Counted from the stretch's first letter, positions 1 through 7,847 are shown. The stretch: 20,865 bases of DNA from CAZQVN01 sp964596775 (GCA_964596775.1 CAZQVN010000064.1:1-20865); one strand, 5' to 3'. Notes: a model not told the origin generated them from the letters alone. Numbers and translations: made by a program.

Positions 1-86
1 GAGTGGAGTCGAGGCAGGGATGCCGAGACGGAACGTCCCCCGAGATGGCGAACGGCACACCGGAACCCGGGAAGCAGGTGAGCCTA

Positions 87-2705
87 CTACCGGCGCACCA
101 GCGTGATCGGCCGGACGACCGGTTCCCCCGCCCCGGACACCCGCGCGTAGTACCGGCCGGAAGCCGCGGCCTCCCCTTCCTCCGTCCGCCCGTCCCAGTC
201 GACACTGTGGGGCCCGGGGGACAGGTCCGCACGCCGCACCAGCGTCCGCACCGTCCGCCCGGTCACGTCGAAAATCTCCACCGTGACGGCCGTTCCCCGT
301 TCCAGGTCGAAGCGGAGCGTCGTCGTCGCGGAAAACGGGTTCGGGGCGGCGGAAAGTCCGCTGGCCACGGGGGGAGGCATCACCGGAACGCCGGTCAGCA
401 CGTCGGGGATCTCCACCTCGTACACGCCGTTGCCATGCGTCGACACGCGGATCCGCCGGGCGGAGGGCACGTACGTCAGGTCCGTCACGATGACCGCTTC
501 CGGAAGGCCCGTGTTGAACGATCCCCAGGTGGCGCCGCCGTCATAGCTCGCGAAGACGCCGAGATCGTTCCCCACGAAGAGGCGCGATGCGTTCAGCGGA
601 TCCACGAACACCGCCGAGGTGGGCACATCCGGCAACGCTCCGCCGATGTCCTGCCAGGAGATCCCGCCGTTCGTCGTCTTCCACAGGTGCGAGGTTCCGT
701 AACCGGACAGCACGAGGTGCACGACCAGGTCGTTCGACCGATCCACGCTCATGTCCAGGGCATAGCGATCCGGCAGGTTGCCGGTCCGGTCCGTCCATGT
801 GGATCCGTAGTTCGTCGTCCGGTAGAAGAACCGGCCGGCGGCCGGCTCCGTGGTGACGTAGAGAAGACCGGAAAACACGCTCGACGCCCCGATGGTCAGG
901 ATCGGCCTTCCGTTCACCTGGTTGCCCGGCTGCCAGCTCGACCCCCCGTTCGTCGAGCGGACGATCGTGCCCTGGCCGGCGAAGATCTCGTTCTGCGACA
1001 TCGGCGAAAGAATGAACGGCGCGATGAACGCGGTGTTTCCGGCGGCCGGCGGCGCTATCGGGAAAAAACTCGCGCCGCCGTCCGTGGACTTGAGGATGTT
1101 CAGGAACTGGTAGGAACCGTAGAGAATCTGCGGATTGCCGGAGTCGATGGCCGTCCAGCAGCCATCCCCGCCGATGACCCGGGACCACGCCGAGGTGCCG
1201 GAATAGATGGCGGTGTAGTTGTCCTGCATGCCGCCCATCGCGGGCACGGTGTCCGCGCCGGCGTTGGAGAACCCGGCGTAGAACTGCGACGTCTGGTAGC
1301 CGCCGTTCGCCCCGAAGAAACTCGCTCCCCCGTTCGTCGTGCGGAAGATGCCGCCGTCCGTGGCCAGGTAGATCGACTGCGGATTCGCGGGATCGAAAAC
1401 CACCTGGTGATGATCCGCGTGAGTGTAGAGCGCGCCCCCTTCCGGACCGCCCTGCGGCACGACGCCGAAATACGCGGCGTTCGCATCGGAGATCTTCGCC
1501 AGGGACGCACCACCGGTCGTGGAGCGCCAGACTTCGATGCCGACGGCCACGACGTCGTCGGCGTTCACCGGGTTCACCGCCACGTCGTGCGAATACCACC
1601 CCTGGAACGTGGCGTAATCCGTCGCGCTCATGACCGTCCAGCTGTCTCCGCCGTTCGCGGAGCGGCAGAGCCAGGTTCCGGCCCCGGAGTAACTGCCGTT
1701 GCCGATCGACGCATACAGGATGTTCGGATTGGAGGGAGCGATGGCCAGGCTGACCTTGCCGCCGAAACCGCCGGGAATGCCGTTCGTCAGCTTCGTCCAG
1801 GTCGCGCCGCCGTCCGTCGTCCGGTACACGCCCTGGCCGGTCGAAGCGAGGTTGCCGCACCCGACATACACGCGGTCGCCGTTTCCGGGATCGATCTCCA
1901 GGTCCATGGCCATGATCACCGCGTGGACCCGGGTCCAGGTTCCCCCGCCGTCCAGTGACCGGTACACCCCCTCGGTCGTGGCCGCCCAGACCTTCTGCCC
2001 GTTCCCCGGGTCGACCCGGACCGCCCACACGCCGCGCTCCTGGTTGCGCGACCAGTCGAGGCTCTTCGACCAGGTGACGCCGCCGTCGGTGGACTTGAGG
2101 ATCCCCATGCCGTAACTGCCGCGGGTGGTGCGATTGACGAGCCCGCCATCGGCGCTCTGATACCCGTAGACTTCGCCGGTACCGAGGAACAGGGTGCCCG
2201 GATTCTGCAGGTCGAACGCGATCGTCGACACGGAGAGCACCGGAAATCCGGTCGGGACATACGTCCAGGCGTGAACGCCGACGCCCCCCGTGGCGCTCTT
2301 CCAGAGACCGCCGCTCGCGGACCCGGCCCAGATCGTTCCGGGCGTCCACGGATCGAGCGCCACCACCAGCGTGCGGCCGCCGATGTTTCCCGGTCCCATC
2401 GCGCGCCATGCCGGTCCGGCGGCCGCGGGCGACGCGGGCCGGGTCGCAAGGTGGCCGCCGCGTCGGGCCGTGCGCGAATCGAAACCGCCGGCGGCCTCCC
2501 GCAGGCGCTCGAACTCCGCGGCATGACGGTCGCCGGGGACGATGCGCTCCGGATACGCCCGGCTCCGGGCCCACCAGTCCAGCGACTCGAGCGCTCCGGA
2601 TGTCCGGGGTTTTTTCGCGGTGCCGAGCGGGGTCACGGCGGGCAGGGCGACCGCAAGCATCAGTGCAAGCGTCGCGAGAGCGCGAACGGTTCGGTGTCCG
2701 GTCAT
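87..2705 (-). CDS. Secreted Asp-box (BNR/sortilin-like) repeat protein with FlgD-like C-terminal domain
   Basis: The 872-residue product is a predicted exported beta-propeller protein. The N-terminus (MTGHRTVRALATLALMLAVA) is a typical signal peptide. From about residue 135 to 720 there are around a dozen Asp-box motifs, for example KSTDGGVTW, RSLDGGGTW, RTTDGGATW, RSTNGGSSW, KTTNGGISW and SYDGGATW, as in VPS10/sortilin and sialidase-type propellers. The sialidase catalytic set is not apparent, so a binding or structural role is likelier than glycosidase activity. The last 85 or so residues (APNPF, then VEIFDVTGRTVRTL, then GPHSVDWDG) form a FlgD/T9SS-type Ig-like domain, which suggests surface anchoring or outer-membrane secretion. 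The ATG start has GGAGGGG at 2711-2717. The gene ends in two consecutive TAG codons (84-89). It has its own promoter-like sequence inside the end of the upstream gene. The substrate is unknown. Confidence 0.9.
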   Translation of the reverse strand: MTGHRTVRALATLALMLAVALPAVTPLGTAKKPRTSGALESLDWWARSRAYPERIVPGDRHAAEFERLREAAGGFDSRTARRGGHLATRPASPAAAGPAWRAMGPGNIGGRTLVVALDPWTPGTIWAGSASGGLWKSATGGVGVHAWTYVPTGFPVLSVSTIAFDLQNPGTLFLGTGEVYGYQSADGGLVNRTTRGSYGMGILKSTDGGVTWSKSLDWSRNQERGVWAVRVDPGNGQKVWAATTEGVYRSLDGGGTWTRVHAVIMAMDLEIDPGNGDRVYVGCGNLASTGQGVYRTTDGGATWTKLTNGIPGGFGGKVSLAIAPSNPNILYASIGNGSYSGAGTWLCRSANGGDSWTVMSATDYATFQGWYSHDVAVNPVNADDVVAVGIEVWRSTTGGASLAKISDANAAYFGVVPQGGPEGGALYTHADHHQVVFDPANPQSIYLATDGGIFRTTNGGASFFGANGGYQTSQFYAGFSNAGADTVPAMGGMQDNYTAIYSGTSAWSRVIGGDGCWTAIDSGNPQILYGSYQFLNILKSTDGGASFFPIAPPAAGNTAFIAPFILSPMSQNEIFAGQGTIVRSTNGGSSWQPGNQVNGRPILTIGASSVFSGLLYVTTEPAAGRFFYRTTNYGSTWTDRTGNLPDRYALDMSVDRSNDLVVHLVLSGYGTSHLWKTTNGGISWQDIGGALPDVPTSAVFVDPLNASRLFVGNDLGVFASYDGGATWGSFNTGLPEAVIVTDLTYVPSARRIRVSTHGNGVYEVEIPDVLTGVPVMPPPVASGLSAAPNPFSATTTLRFDLERGTAVTVEIFDVTGRTVRTLVRRADLSPGPHSVDWDGRTEEGEAAASGRYYARVSGAGEPVVRPITLVRR

Positions 2706-2782
2706 GGGGTCCCCTCCGGGTGGAGTCCTGATTCTGTTGCGCGGGATCCGGACCGGATGGCCCGAGGGGAGGATCGCGACCG

Positions 2783-2815
2783 CACTATTATAGTGGATCG
2801 CGCTCCCGATGGCCC
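2783..2815 (-). promoter_or_regulatory. Candidate promoter of the Asp-box protein gene, -10 overlapping upstream stop codon
   Basis: A perfect TATAAT lies on the minus strand at 2787-2792, about 80 bp before the ATG at 2705. The -35 at a 17-bp spacing (2810-2815, GGGCCA) is poor, so an activator or alternative sigma factor may be needed. The -10 is centred in a 13-bp palindrome, CACTATTATAGTG (2783-2795), and includes the TAA stop of the upstream glycosyltransferase gene. A direct repeat GGATCGCG sits on both sides (2771-2778 and 2795-2802). Confidence 0.45.
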
Positions 2816-4356
2816 GTCGAAAGTGGGCCGGAGGATGCCGGGTCGTGATGCGGCGCCCCCCGCAACGCGCCGACCCAGGTGGAAGTGCCGGCGCCGGTCC
2901 CCTCGTCCAGCCCCTTCAGAGCCGCAAGAAGTCCGGGATCTCCCGTGCCGGCATCCGGAGAGGACGAATCCCCAGCCTCATCGAACCCGGCCAGGAACGG
3001 TGCCCGGCGGACCGCTTCGGCAAGAGGAAGCGCCGGCCTGCCGTGATCCCTCAGGTCATGGAGAAACCGCAGCGTGCGGAACCCGTCGAACCAGGTGTGG
3101 AGCGACCTCCGGCGCACCCGCGCGAGCGCCGGATCGAGAAAGCGGGCCGCTGCCGTGAAGGCGCCCATCGCATCGAGCACGTCGACGATCGCGGCGGCCG
3201 TATCAGCGGTCGCCGGCCGCCCCGGGTCCGACCCCTCCGTCCGGTCGAGCCTCCCGGCGGGAACCGCGCCGGCACGGCCATCCGCCCCCAGGCATCCACG
3301 AAGCACAGCCCGGAGATCGGTTCCGGCCTGCACCTCCGAAAGTCCGTCCAGCCAGTCGAGCACCGATCCCAGTGCCGCGAAGCACGCCGGGTCGAGAACC
3401 GTGTACTCCTCCGGAGTGCGGTCGCCGCGCTGAAACTCCAGCAGCGTCCGCCCCGTTCCGAACGGGACCCGGTCGGAAACGCGTCCGCTGATCCGCACCG
3501 GCGCTCCGCCGAGCGTGCGGACCGGACCAACCTTGGCCAGCTTGTCGAGCAGGTAGAAGTCCTCCCCCGCCTCCCGCCGCGGAAAGCCCCGGACGGCGGC
3601 GTAGGCGACGAAGTCCATTGCGATCGTGCTCCCGATCGTGTGGAACGCGAACGGCGACCGCGCCGCCTGAAGCCCCAGCCGGTGATAGCGCAGCGCCGCC
3701 TCGTAGACCACGATGGCCCGCGCGGCGCCGGGATCCGCCGCCGGTTCGTGGGCAAACGGGTAGAGGAGCGCCACGGGCCCCGCATCGCCGGAGCGGCCCC
3801 GGGCGGCCGGGGTCGGGCGCCGCCGCGACGCGTCGTGCGGAGACGGGCCGTGAAACTCCAACGCCCGCTCGAATGCGTCGACGGGAAGAACCGCGTCCGC
3901 GTCCGTCGTGTGCAGGAACCGGGACCGGATCCGGCCCGCGGCGTGGAGGGCGAGCGCCGCATCGCACCCGATTTTCCGGGCGAGTCCCACCCCCTGCTTC
4001 GCCGGGAGAAAGCGGCCCGGTGTGGAGCGGTCGATCACGACCAGCGTCCGACCGTCGCCGGCATCGCGGGTTTCGATCCGGTTTGCCGCCGCGAACGCAT
4101 CGCGAACCCGGGCGTTCGCGGCATGGCGTTCCGGAGCGTCCCCCTCGCCGGCGTTCAGGACAAGAAGAATGAGCACGCCGCCCGGAGAAGGCGGCACGTG
4201 ATCGATCGCGCGGAAGAGTTCCGCTCCCTCGCCGCGGGCCGGGATCACGACGGCGTGATCGTACGTTCCGGCGGGAAGTTCCGCGGACCGCGCCTCGTCT
4301 TCCGCGTGGGTGGACAGGTACTTGCGAACCGCTTTTCCCTCAGAAACCGGCGGCAC
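2788..4356 (-). CDS. GT2-like (GT-A fold) glycosyltransferase family protein
   Basis: The 522-residue product shows a GT-A/GT2 layout. AVVIPARGEG lies near residue 34, where GT2 enzymes begin their nucleotide-sugar fold. GVGLARKIGCDAAL is near residue 123, and the DxD-like TTDADAVLP near residue 150 should bind the metal and sugar nucleotide. A later block, GEDFYLLDKLAKVGPV, resembles the acceptor-side acidic motif of GT2 enzymes, followed by RISGRVSDRVPFGTG. No signal peptide or membrane segment is evident. The roughly 200-residue C-terminal part is not one I recognise. The start is a GTG lying inside the last codons of the preceding hydrolase gene (17-bp overlap), which implies translational coupling. 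Sugar and acceptor cannot be read from the sequence. A compatible-solute or cell-envelope glycoside is possible. Confidence 0.7.
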   Translation of the reverse strand: MPPVSEGKAVRKYLSTHAEDEARSAELPAGTYDHAVVIPARGEGAELFRAIDHVPPSPGGVLILLVLNAGEGDAPERHAANARVRDAFAAANRIETRDAGDGRTLVVIDRSTPGRFLPAKQGVGLARKIGCDAALALHAAGRIRSRFLHTTDADAVLPVDAFERALEFHGPSPHDASRRRPTPAARGRSGDAGPVALLYPFAHEPAADPGAARAIVVYEAALRYHRLGLQAARSPFAFHTIGSTIAMDFVAYAAVRGFPRREAGEDFYLLDKLAKVGPVRTLGGAPVRISGRVSDRVPFGTGRTLLEFQRGDRTPEEYTVLDPACFAALGSVLDWLDGLSEVQAGTDLRAVLRGCLGADGRAGAVPAGRLDRTEGSDPGRPATADTAAAIVDVLDAMGAFTAAARFLDPALARVRRRSLHTWFDGFRTLRFLHDLRDHGRPALPLAEAVRRAPFLAGFDEAGDSSSPDAGTGDPGLLAALKGLDEGTGAGTSTWVGALRGAPHHDPASSGPLSTGHRERDPL

Positions 4357-5992
4357 AGCCGTCCTTGCGACTCTCCGTGGCGCCGGTGTACACGCCGCTT
4401 CCGGGGTCGCGGGCGATCGCCTGGTAGCCGCCGAAGCCGCCGACGGCTTCCGGCCGGATGCGATGTCCGCGCCGCTCCAGCCCTTCGCAAATCTCCGCGG
4501 GCAGCCCCGGTTCGAGGTGCAGAACGCCCCCGTCGTTCATCCGCGTCCCGGTCGGTTCCGAGGATCCCGTGTGATGAAAGCGCGGCACGTCGCCGGCCTC
4601 CTGCAGGTTCATCCCCAGGTCGTGAACGTTGACGAGAATCTGGGCGTGCCCCTGCGGCTGCATGTCGCCCCCCATCAGGCCGAACGCCAGCCATGGCACG
4701 CCGTTCCGGGTGACGAACGCCGGGATGATCGTGTGGAACGGGCGCTTCCCCGGAACGAGCGCGTTCGGATGATCCGGGTCCAGCGAGAACAGCGCGCCGC
4801 GGTTCTGCAGGCCGATGCCGAGTTCCGGCACCACGTACCCCGAGCCGAAACCCGTGTAGTTGCTCTGGATCAGGGAGACCATCATCCCGTCGCCGTCGGC
4901 CGCGGCCAGGTACGTGGTTTCCTTCCGGTCGAGCGCCGGAACGTCGCCGGGTGTGTCCTCACGGGCGGAACGGTTCCGGTCGATCTTCGCGGCCCGGGTG
5001 CGCGCGTACTCCTTCGACAGGAGTTCCTCGACCGGCACCGCGGCGAATTCCGGATCCGCGTAGTAACGGGCGCGGTCGGCGTAGGCCAGCTTCTTGGCTT
5101 CCACGAACACATGCCAGAAGTCGATCGCATCCCGCCCCCATGCCGCCAGGTCGAACGTTTCCAGGATATTCAGCAGCTGCAGGGCCGCCAGCCCCTGCCC
5201 CGGCGGCGGCAGCTCCCAGACGGTGAGCCCGCGGTAGGTGGTCGAGATCGGGGCGTCCCAGGTGCAGCGGTGCTTCGCGAAATCGTCGCGGGACAGAAAC
5301 CCGCCGTGCAGGTCCGAGTAGCGGACGACGGCATCGGCCATGAGTCCGTCGAACGCGCCGCGACCGTCCCGGGCGAGGGCGGTGAGCAACCCGGCCAGCG
5401 CCGGATTCCGGAAGAGGTCGCCGGGGCGGGGTGCGGTCCCTCCGGGCAGAAACACCGGGGCAAACCCCGGCACCGCTCCGAAGCGTTTCACGGAACGGGA
5501 CCAGTCGGAGGCAATCACCGGGGACACCGGGAAGCCCTCGATGGCATGGCGGATCGCCGGCGCCAGAACCTCCGGGAGCGGGCGCCGCCCGAACCGGGCA
5601 TGGAGTTCGAACCAGCCGTCCGCGCAGCCGGGCACCGTCCACGAAAAGGGGGAGAAGAGCGGGATGGTGCCGTCGGCGTCGGGCTTCACATCACCGATCG
5701 TGAGCCGCGCGGGAGCGCGGCCGGACGCGTTCAGCCCGTGCAGCGCCCCGTCCTTCGGGTCGTGAACGATGGCGAAGAGGTCGCCGCCGAGGCCGTTGGC
5801 CGTCGGTTCCATGAGCCCGAGGCAGGCGTTCGCGGCGATGGCCGCGTCGACCGCCGAACCGCCGTCCCTGAGCAGATCGAGGCCCGCCTGCACGGCCAGC
5901 GGCTGGGAGGCCGCCACCATGCCCCGACGGGCGTACACCGGCGAGCGCGAGGCCGCGCCGCGCACGGCGTCGAAATCGAGGGGGTCGCTCAT
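4340..5992 (-). CDS. Gamma-glutamyltransferase-family (Ntn hydrolase) protein
   Basis: The 550-residue product matches gamma-glutamyltranspeptidase/hydrolase architecture. The large-subunit opening GMVAASQPLAVQAGLDLL and DGGSAVDAAIAANACLGL is classical for the family, as is PPPGQGLAALQLLNILE. Autocleavage is predicted before Thr359 in KETTYLAAADGDG, matching the TTHY site of E. coli GGT. The small subunit continues with SNYTGFGSG and PGKRPFHTIIPAF. No signal peptide is present, unlike secreted glutathione-degrading GGT. It looks closer to the cytoplasmic YwrD-like branch, so the substrate may be a gamma-glutamyl compound other than glutathione or a cephalosporin-like amide. It begins 16 bp after the DUF1579 gene and overlaps the next gene by 17 bp, so the three form one transcription unit. 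The ATG start has only a weak ribosome binding site (GGAAG about 18 nt upstream). Confidence 0.88.
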   Translation of the reverse strand: MSDPLDFDAVRGAASRSPVYARRGMVAASQPLAVQAGLDLLRDGGSAVDAAIAANACLGLMEPTANGLGGDLFAIVHDPKDGALHGLNASGRAPARLTIGDVKPDADGTIPLFSPFSWTVPGCADGWFELHARFGRRPLPEVLAPAIRHAIEGFPVSPVIASDWSRSVKRFGAVPGFAPVFLPGGTAPRPGDLFRNPALAGLLTALARDGRGAFDGLMADAVVRYSDLHGGFLSRDDFAKHRCTWDAPISTTYRGLTVWELPPPGQGLAALQLLNILETFDLAAWGRDAIDFWHVFVEAKKLAYADRARYYADPEFAAVPVEELLSKEYARTRAAKIDRNRSAREDTPGDVPALDRKETTYLAAADGDGMMVSLIQSNYTGFGSGYVVPELGIGLQNRGALFSLDPDHPNALVPGKRPFHTIIPAFVTRNGVPWLAFGLMGGDMQPQGHAQILVNVHDLGMNLQEAGDVPRFHHTGSSEPTGTRMNDGGVLHLEPGLPAEICEGLERRGHRIRPEAVGGFGGYQAIARDPGSGVYTGATESRKDGCAAGF

Positions 5993-6008
5993 GGAACCGA
6001 CGGTGCGC

Positions 6009-6617
6009 CTACTTCCCGCGCGCGTAATCGATCACGACGAGCCGGGTTTCCTTCCCCTCTCCGTCCACGTCGAACAGCTCGACCTTCATGTGGTCGGCGT
6101 CGACGTGCGTCGTCATCGATTTCATCCGCTTCTGCGAGCCGCTCATCGGATCGAAGTAGTCGGCGTACAGGGACACGACCTTGCACGCCCCGTCGCAGTC
6201 GCCCGCGAAGTTCATCATGTACGTGCCGAACGAATCGAACCAGGTTCCGATGTGCTTCTTCTTGTGCGTGTCGTAGCCGAACACGCCGCGCCCCTCCCAG
6301 GGCATTCCGAACATGTCCGCGTTCGTCACTTCGGAAATGAACAGGCCGTTCATGATCAGCTCGATCGACGACGTTCCGGTGGACTTCATCGGTTCGGCAC
6401 CCGGCTCCATCCAGAACGTGCTCGACGTCGTCCACTTCCCCGCCGCCCCGTTCATGGACAGGTGATGCGGGGTCGGCTTCAGCGCTTCCATCATCGCGGC
6501 CATCGGATCCGCTCCATCGGGCGTCCCGTGGTCGTCGTGACCCTCATGGGCGACGACCGGCGCCACGGCGATCAGGAGTCCGGCACATGCAATTCCCAGG
6601 CATCGAAACAACTTCAT
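6009..6617 (-). CDS. Secreted DUF1579 family protein with His-rich N-terminus
   Basis: The 202-residue product resembles DUF1579, a family of unknown function with a lipocalin-like beta-barrel pattern. Typical blocks are GKWTTSSTFWMEPGAEPM, GRGVFGYDTHKKKHIGTWF and SFGTYMMNFAGDCDGACK. Residues 1 to about 23 are a signal peptide (MKLFRCLGIACAGLLIAVAP). The mature protein then begins HEGHDDHGTPDG, a histidine/aspartate stretch that could bind divalent metal. The start at 6617 was chosen over an upstream in-frame ATG because AGGGAGGT lies just before it and the signal peptide begins exactly there. It is the first gene of the DUF1579 - GGT - glycosyltransferase run and is divergent from the CHRD genes. 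The function is unknown. Confidence 0.82.
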   Translation of the reverse strand: MKLFRCLGIACAGLLIAVAPVVAHEGHDDHGTPDGADPMAAMMEALKPTPHHLSMNGAAGKWTTSSTFWMEPGAEPMKSTGTSSIELIMNGLFISEVTNADMFGMPWEGRGVFGYDTHKKKHIGTWFDSFGTYMMNFAGDCDGACKVVSLYADYFDPMSGSQKRMKSMTTHVDADHMKVELFDVDGEGKETRLVVIDYARGK

Positions 6618-6781
6618 GAGACCTCCCTGTTTCCGTTTTTCGAAAGCGACCGGCACCCCCGCCCCCGGGGATGCCTTCCGGATGCTACAGGATCCCCCTC
6701 CGTTCATCGAGGGGGCGGGTGCAGGCCCCGGTCACCCCGCCCTGGACGACCTTAATCCGCCTGTCGATACGCGCGATAGGC
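6618..6781. other. Divergent intergenic region with inverted repeat
   Basis: This gap separates the divergent DUF1579 and CHRD genes. It holds an inverted repeat, CCCCCTC (6694-6700) and GAGGGGG (6709-6715), with an 8-nt loop. It could be an operator or a hairpin in the leader of the minus-strand transcript. A minus-strand promoter is not clear. TAGCAT near 6684-6689 with a poor -35 is the best candidate. Confidence 0.3.
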
Positions 6782-6787
6782 TATAAT
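6759..6787 (+). promoter_or_regulatory. Candidate promoter of first CHRD gene
   Basis: A perfect TATAAT lies at 6782-6787, 50 bp upstream of the CHRD start codon. The -35 region (6759-6766) holds only a weak match (GCCTGT/CTGTCG). Confidence 0.45.
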
Positions 6788-6836
6788 GACCGCGCCGCAC
6801 AACCCACAGAGCGCCATTGCCAGGAGGTCCCCCAAC

Positions 6837-7310
6837 ATGAAGCTGCGCTACGGTCTGTTTGTCTCCCTCTTTCTTCTTTCTCTCACCAGCGGTACCGTTT
6901 TCGCCCAGCAGTACGACGCATACCTGAACGGCCAGCAGCAGGTACCCGCAAACTCCTCTCCGGCCACCGGATATGCTTCCCTGACCCTCGACGCCGGAAA
7001 GATCCTCACGTACTCGATCAGCTATTCCGGCCTCCAGGGCACCGAGTTCGCCGCCCACGTCCACGGGCCCGCCCCGGCCGGCCAGACCGGCCCTCCGGTG
7101 TTCAGCCTTCCGGCCGGTCAGCCGAAAAACGGCAGTTTCGGGCCTCTCTCCGCCGCCCAGGAGGCGGACCTGAACGCCGGCCTCTGGTACATCAACATCC
7201 ACACCACGCCGGGTTATTCCGGCGGGGAGATCCGTGGCCAGATTTCCAGTGCCCCGGTGCCGGTGGAAAGCGCCACGTGGAGCCGGATCAAAGTCCTGTA
7301 CACGCGCTAG
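6837..7310 (+). CDS. Secreted CHRD-domain protein, copy 1
   Basis: The 157-residue product has a signal peptide (MKLRYGLFVSLFLLSLTSGT, cleavage near VFAQ-Q) followed by one CHRD (chordin-type) domain. The bacterial CHRD pattern is visible: YLNGQQQVPANSSPATGYAS, then FAAHVHGPAPAGQTGP, then GLWYINIHTTPGYSGGEIRG at the end of the domain. CHRD proteins are exported beta-sandwich proteins of unclear function, possibly adhesive or metal-binding through the HVHG motif. The start at 6837 was chosen because AGGAGG lies at 6822-6827 and the signal peptide starts there. A TATAAT box is upstream. The next gene is a paralogue with the same beginning (MKLRYG) and end (ESATWSRIK), so the two arose by tandem duplication. 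Confidence 0.9.
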   Translation: MKLRYGLFVSLFLLSLTSGTVFAQQYDAYLNGQQQVPANSSPATGYASLTLDAGKILTYSISYSGLQGTEFAAHVHGPAPAGQTGPPVFSLPAGQPKNGSFGPLSAAQEADLNAGLWYINIHTTPGYSGGEIRGQISSAPVPVESATWSRIKVLYTR

Positions 7311-7325
7311 GATGCCGTCTAGAAT
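7297..7325 (+). promoter_or_regulatory. Candidate internal promoter of second CHRD gene
   Basis: TGTACA (7297-7302) and TAGAAT (7320-7325) are separated by 17 bp. They score 4/6 and 5/6 against the sigma-70 consensus. The -35 lies in the last codons of the first CHRD gene and the -10 in the 63-bp gap, about 50 bp before the second start. Confidence 0.45.
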
Positions 7326-7373
7326 GCCGAAACAAGGGCCGTCGGCAGTCCAACCCATCACCTGGAGGTCTCC

Positions 7374-7835
7374 ATGAAACTGCGTTACGGTGTGACCCTT
7401 TTCGCTCTTCTCTTTGCGGTTTCCACCGCGGGAGCCCAGAACTTCACGGCAACGCTGGACGGAGCCCAGGAAGTCCCCTCCGTCCCCACCCCGGCCACCG
7501 GCTCCGCCACGATGAATCTCGATGCCGCCAAGATGCTGCACTTCAACATCACCTACAGCGGACTGGTCGGATCCGAAACAGCGGCCCACTTTCATGGTGC
7601 CGCGGCGCCCGGCTCGAATGCGGGCGTTCGCTATGGTCTGCCCGCCGGCCAGCCCAAGAACGGCATGGTCGGACCGCTTACGGCCAGCCAGGAAGCCGAA
7701 CTGAACGCCGGTCTCTGGTACATCAACATCCACACCACGTTCCGGACCGGCGGAGAGATCCGCGGCCAGGTGCTGCCGGAAGCAGTGCCCACGGAATCGG
7801 CCACATGGAGCCGGATCAAGGCGCTGCTGCGCTAG
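7374..7835 (+). CDS. Secreted CHRD-domain protein, copy 2
   Basis: The 153-residue product has a signal peptide ending near STAGAQ and one CHRD domain. Landmarks are TLDGAQEVPSVPTPATGSA, ETAAHFHGAAAPGSNAG, LPAGQPKNGMVGPL and GLWYINIHTT, then GGEIRG. It is clearly related to the gene just upstream: LPAGQPKNG, LNAGLWYINIHTT and ESATWSRIK are shared word for word, whereas the middle has diverged. The ATG has GGAGGT 5 nt upstream. The gene is followed within 15 bp by a strong intrinsic terminator. The molecular function is not known. An exported, envelope-associated role is inferred from the signal peptide. Confidence 0.9.
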   Translation: MKLRYGVTLFALLFAVSTAGAQNFTATLDGAQEVPSVPTPATGSATMNLDAAKMLHFNITYSGLVGSETAAHFHGAAAPGSNAGVRYGLPAGQPKNGMVGPLTASQEAELNAGLWYINIHTTFRTGGEIRGQVLPEAVPTESATWSRIKALLR

Positions 7836-7847
7836 TCGAAGGAATCG

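Noticed and set aside
1..86. Possible terminator or small gene downstream of the Asp-box gene
   Set aside because: No stem followed by a T-run on the minus strand and no supported open frame in the 86 bases available.
3..1958. 651-codon open frame on the plus strand, opposite the Asp-box protein
   Set aside because: It is rich in Arg, Gly, His and Val with no domain, and mirrors the strong codon bias of the true minus-strand gene, which has a signal peptide and clear repeats.
7168..7206. Near-identical nucleotide blocks at 7171-7205 and 7702-7736, considered as a mobile repeat
   Set aside because: They encode the same conserved CHRD segment in both paralogues. The similarity is from gene duplication, and there are no terminal repeats or target duplications.
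6732..7733. 333-codon minus-strand frame across the CHRD genes, with an internal repeated VDVDVPE motif
   Set aside because: The repeat simply reflects the duplicated CHRD coding sequence on the other strand. The plus frames have signal peptides and ribosome binding sites.
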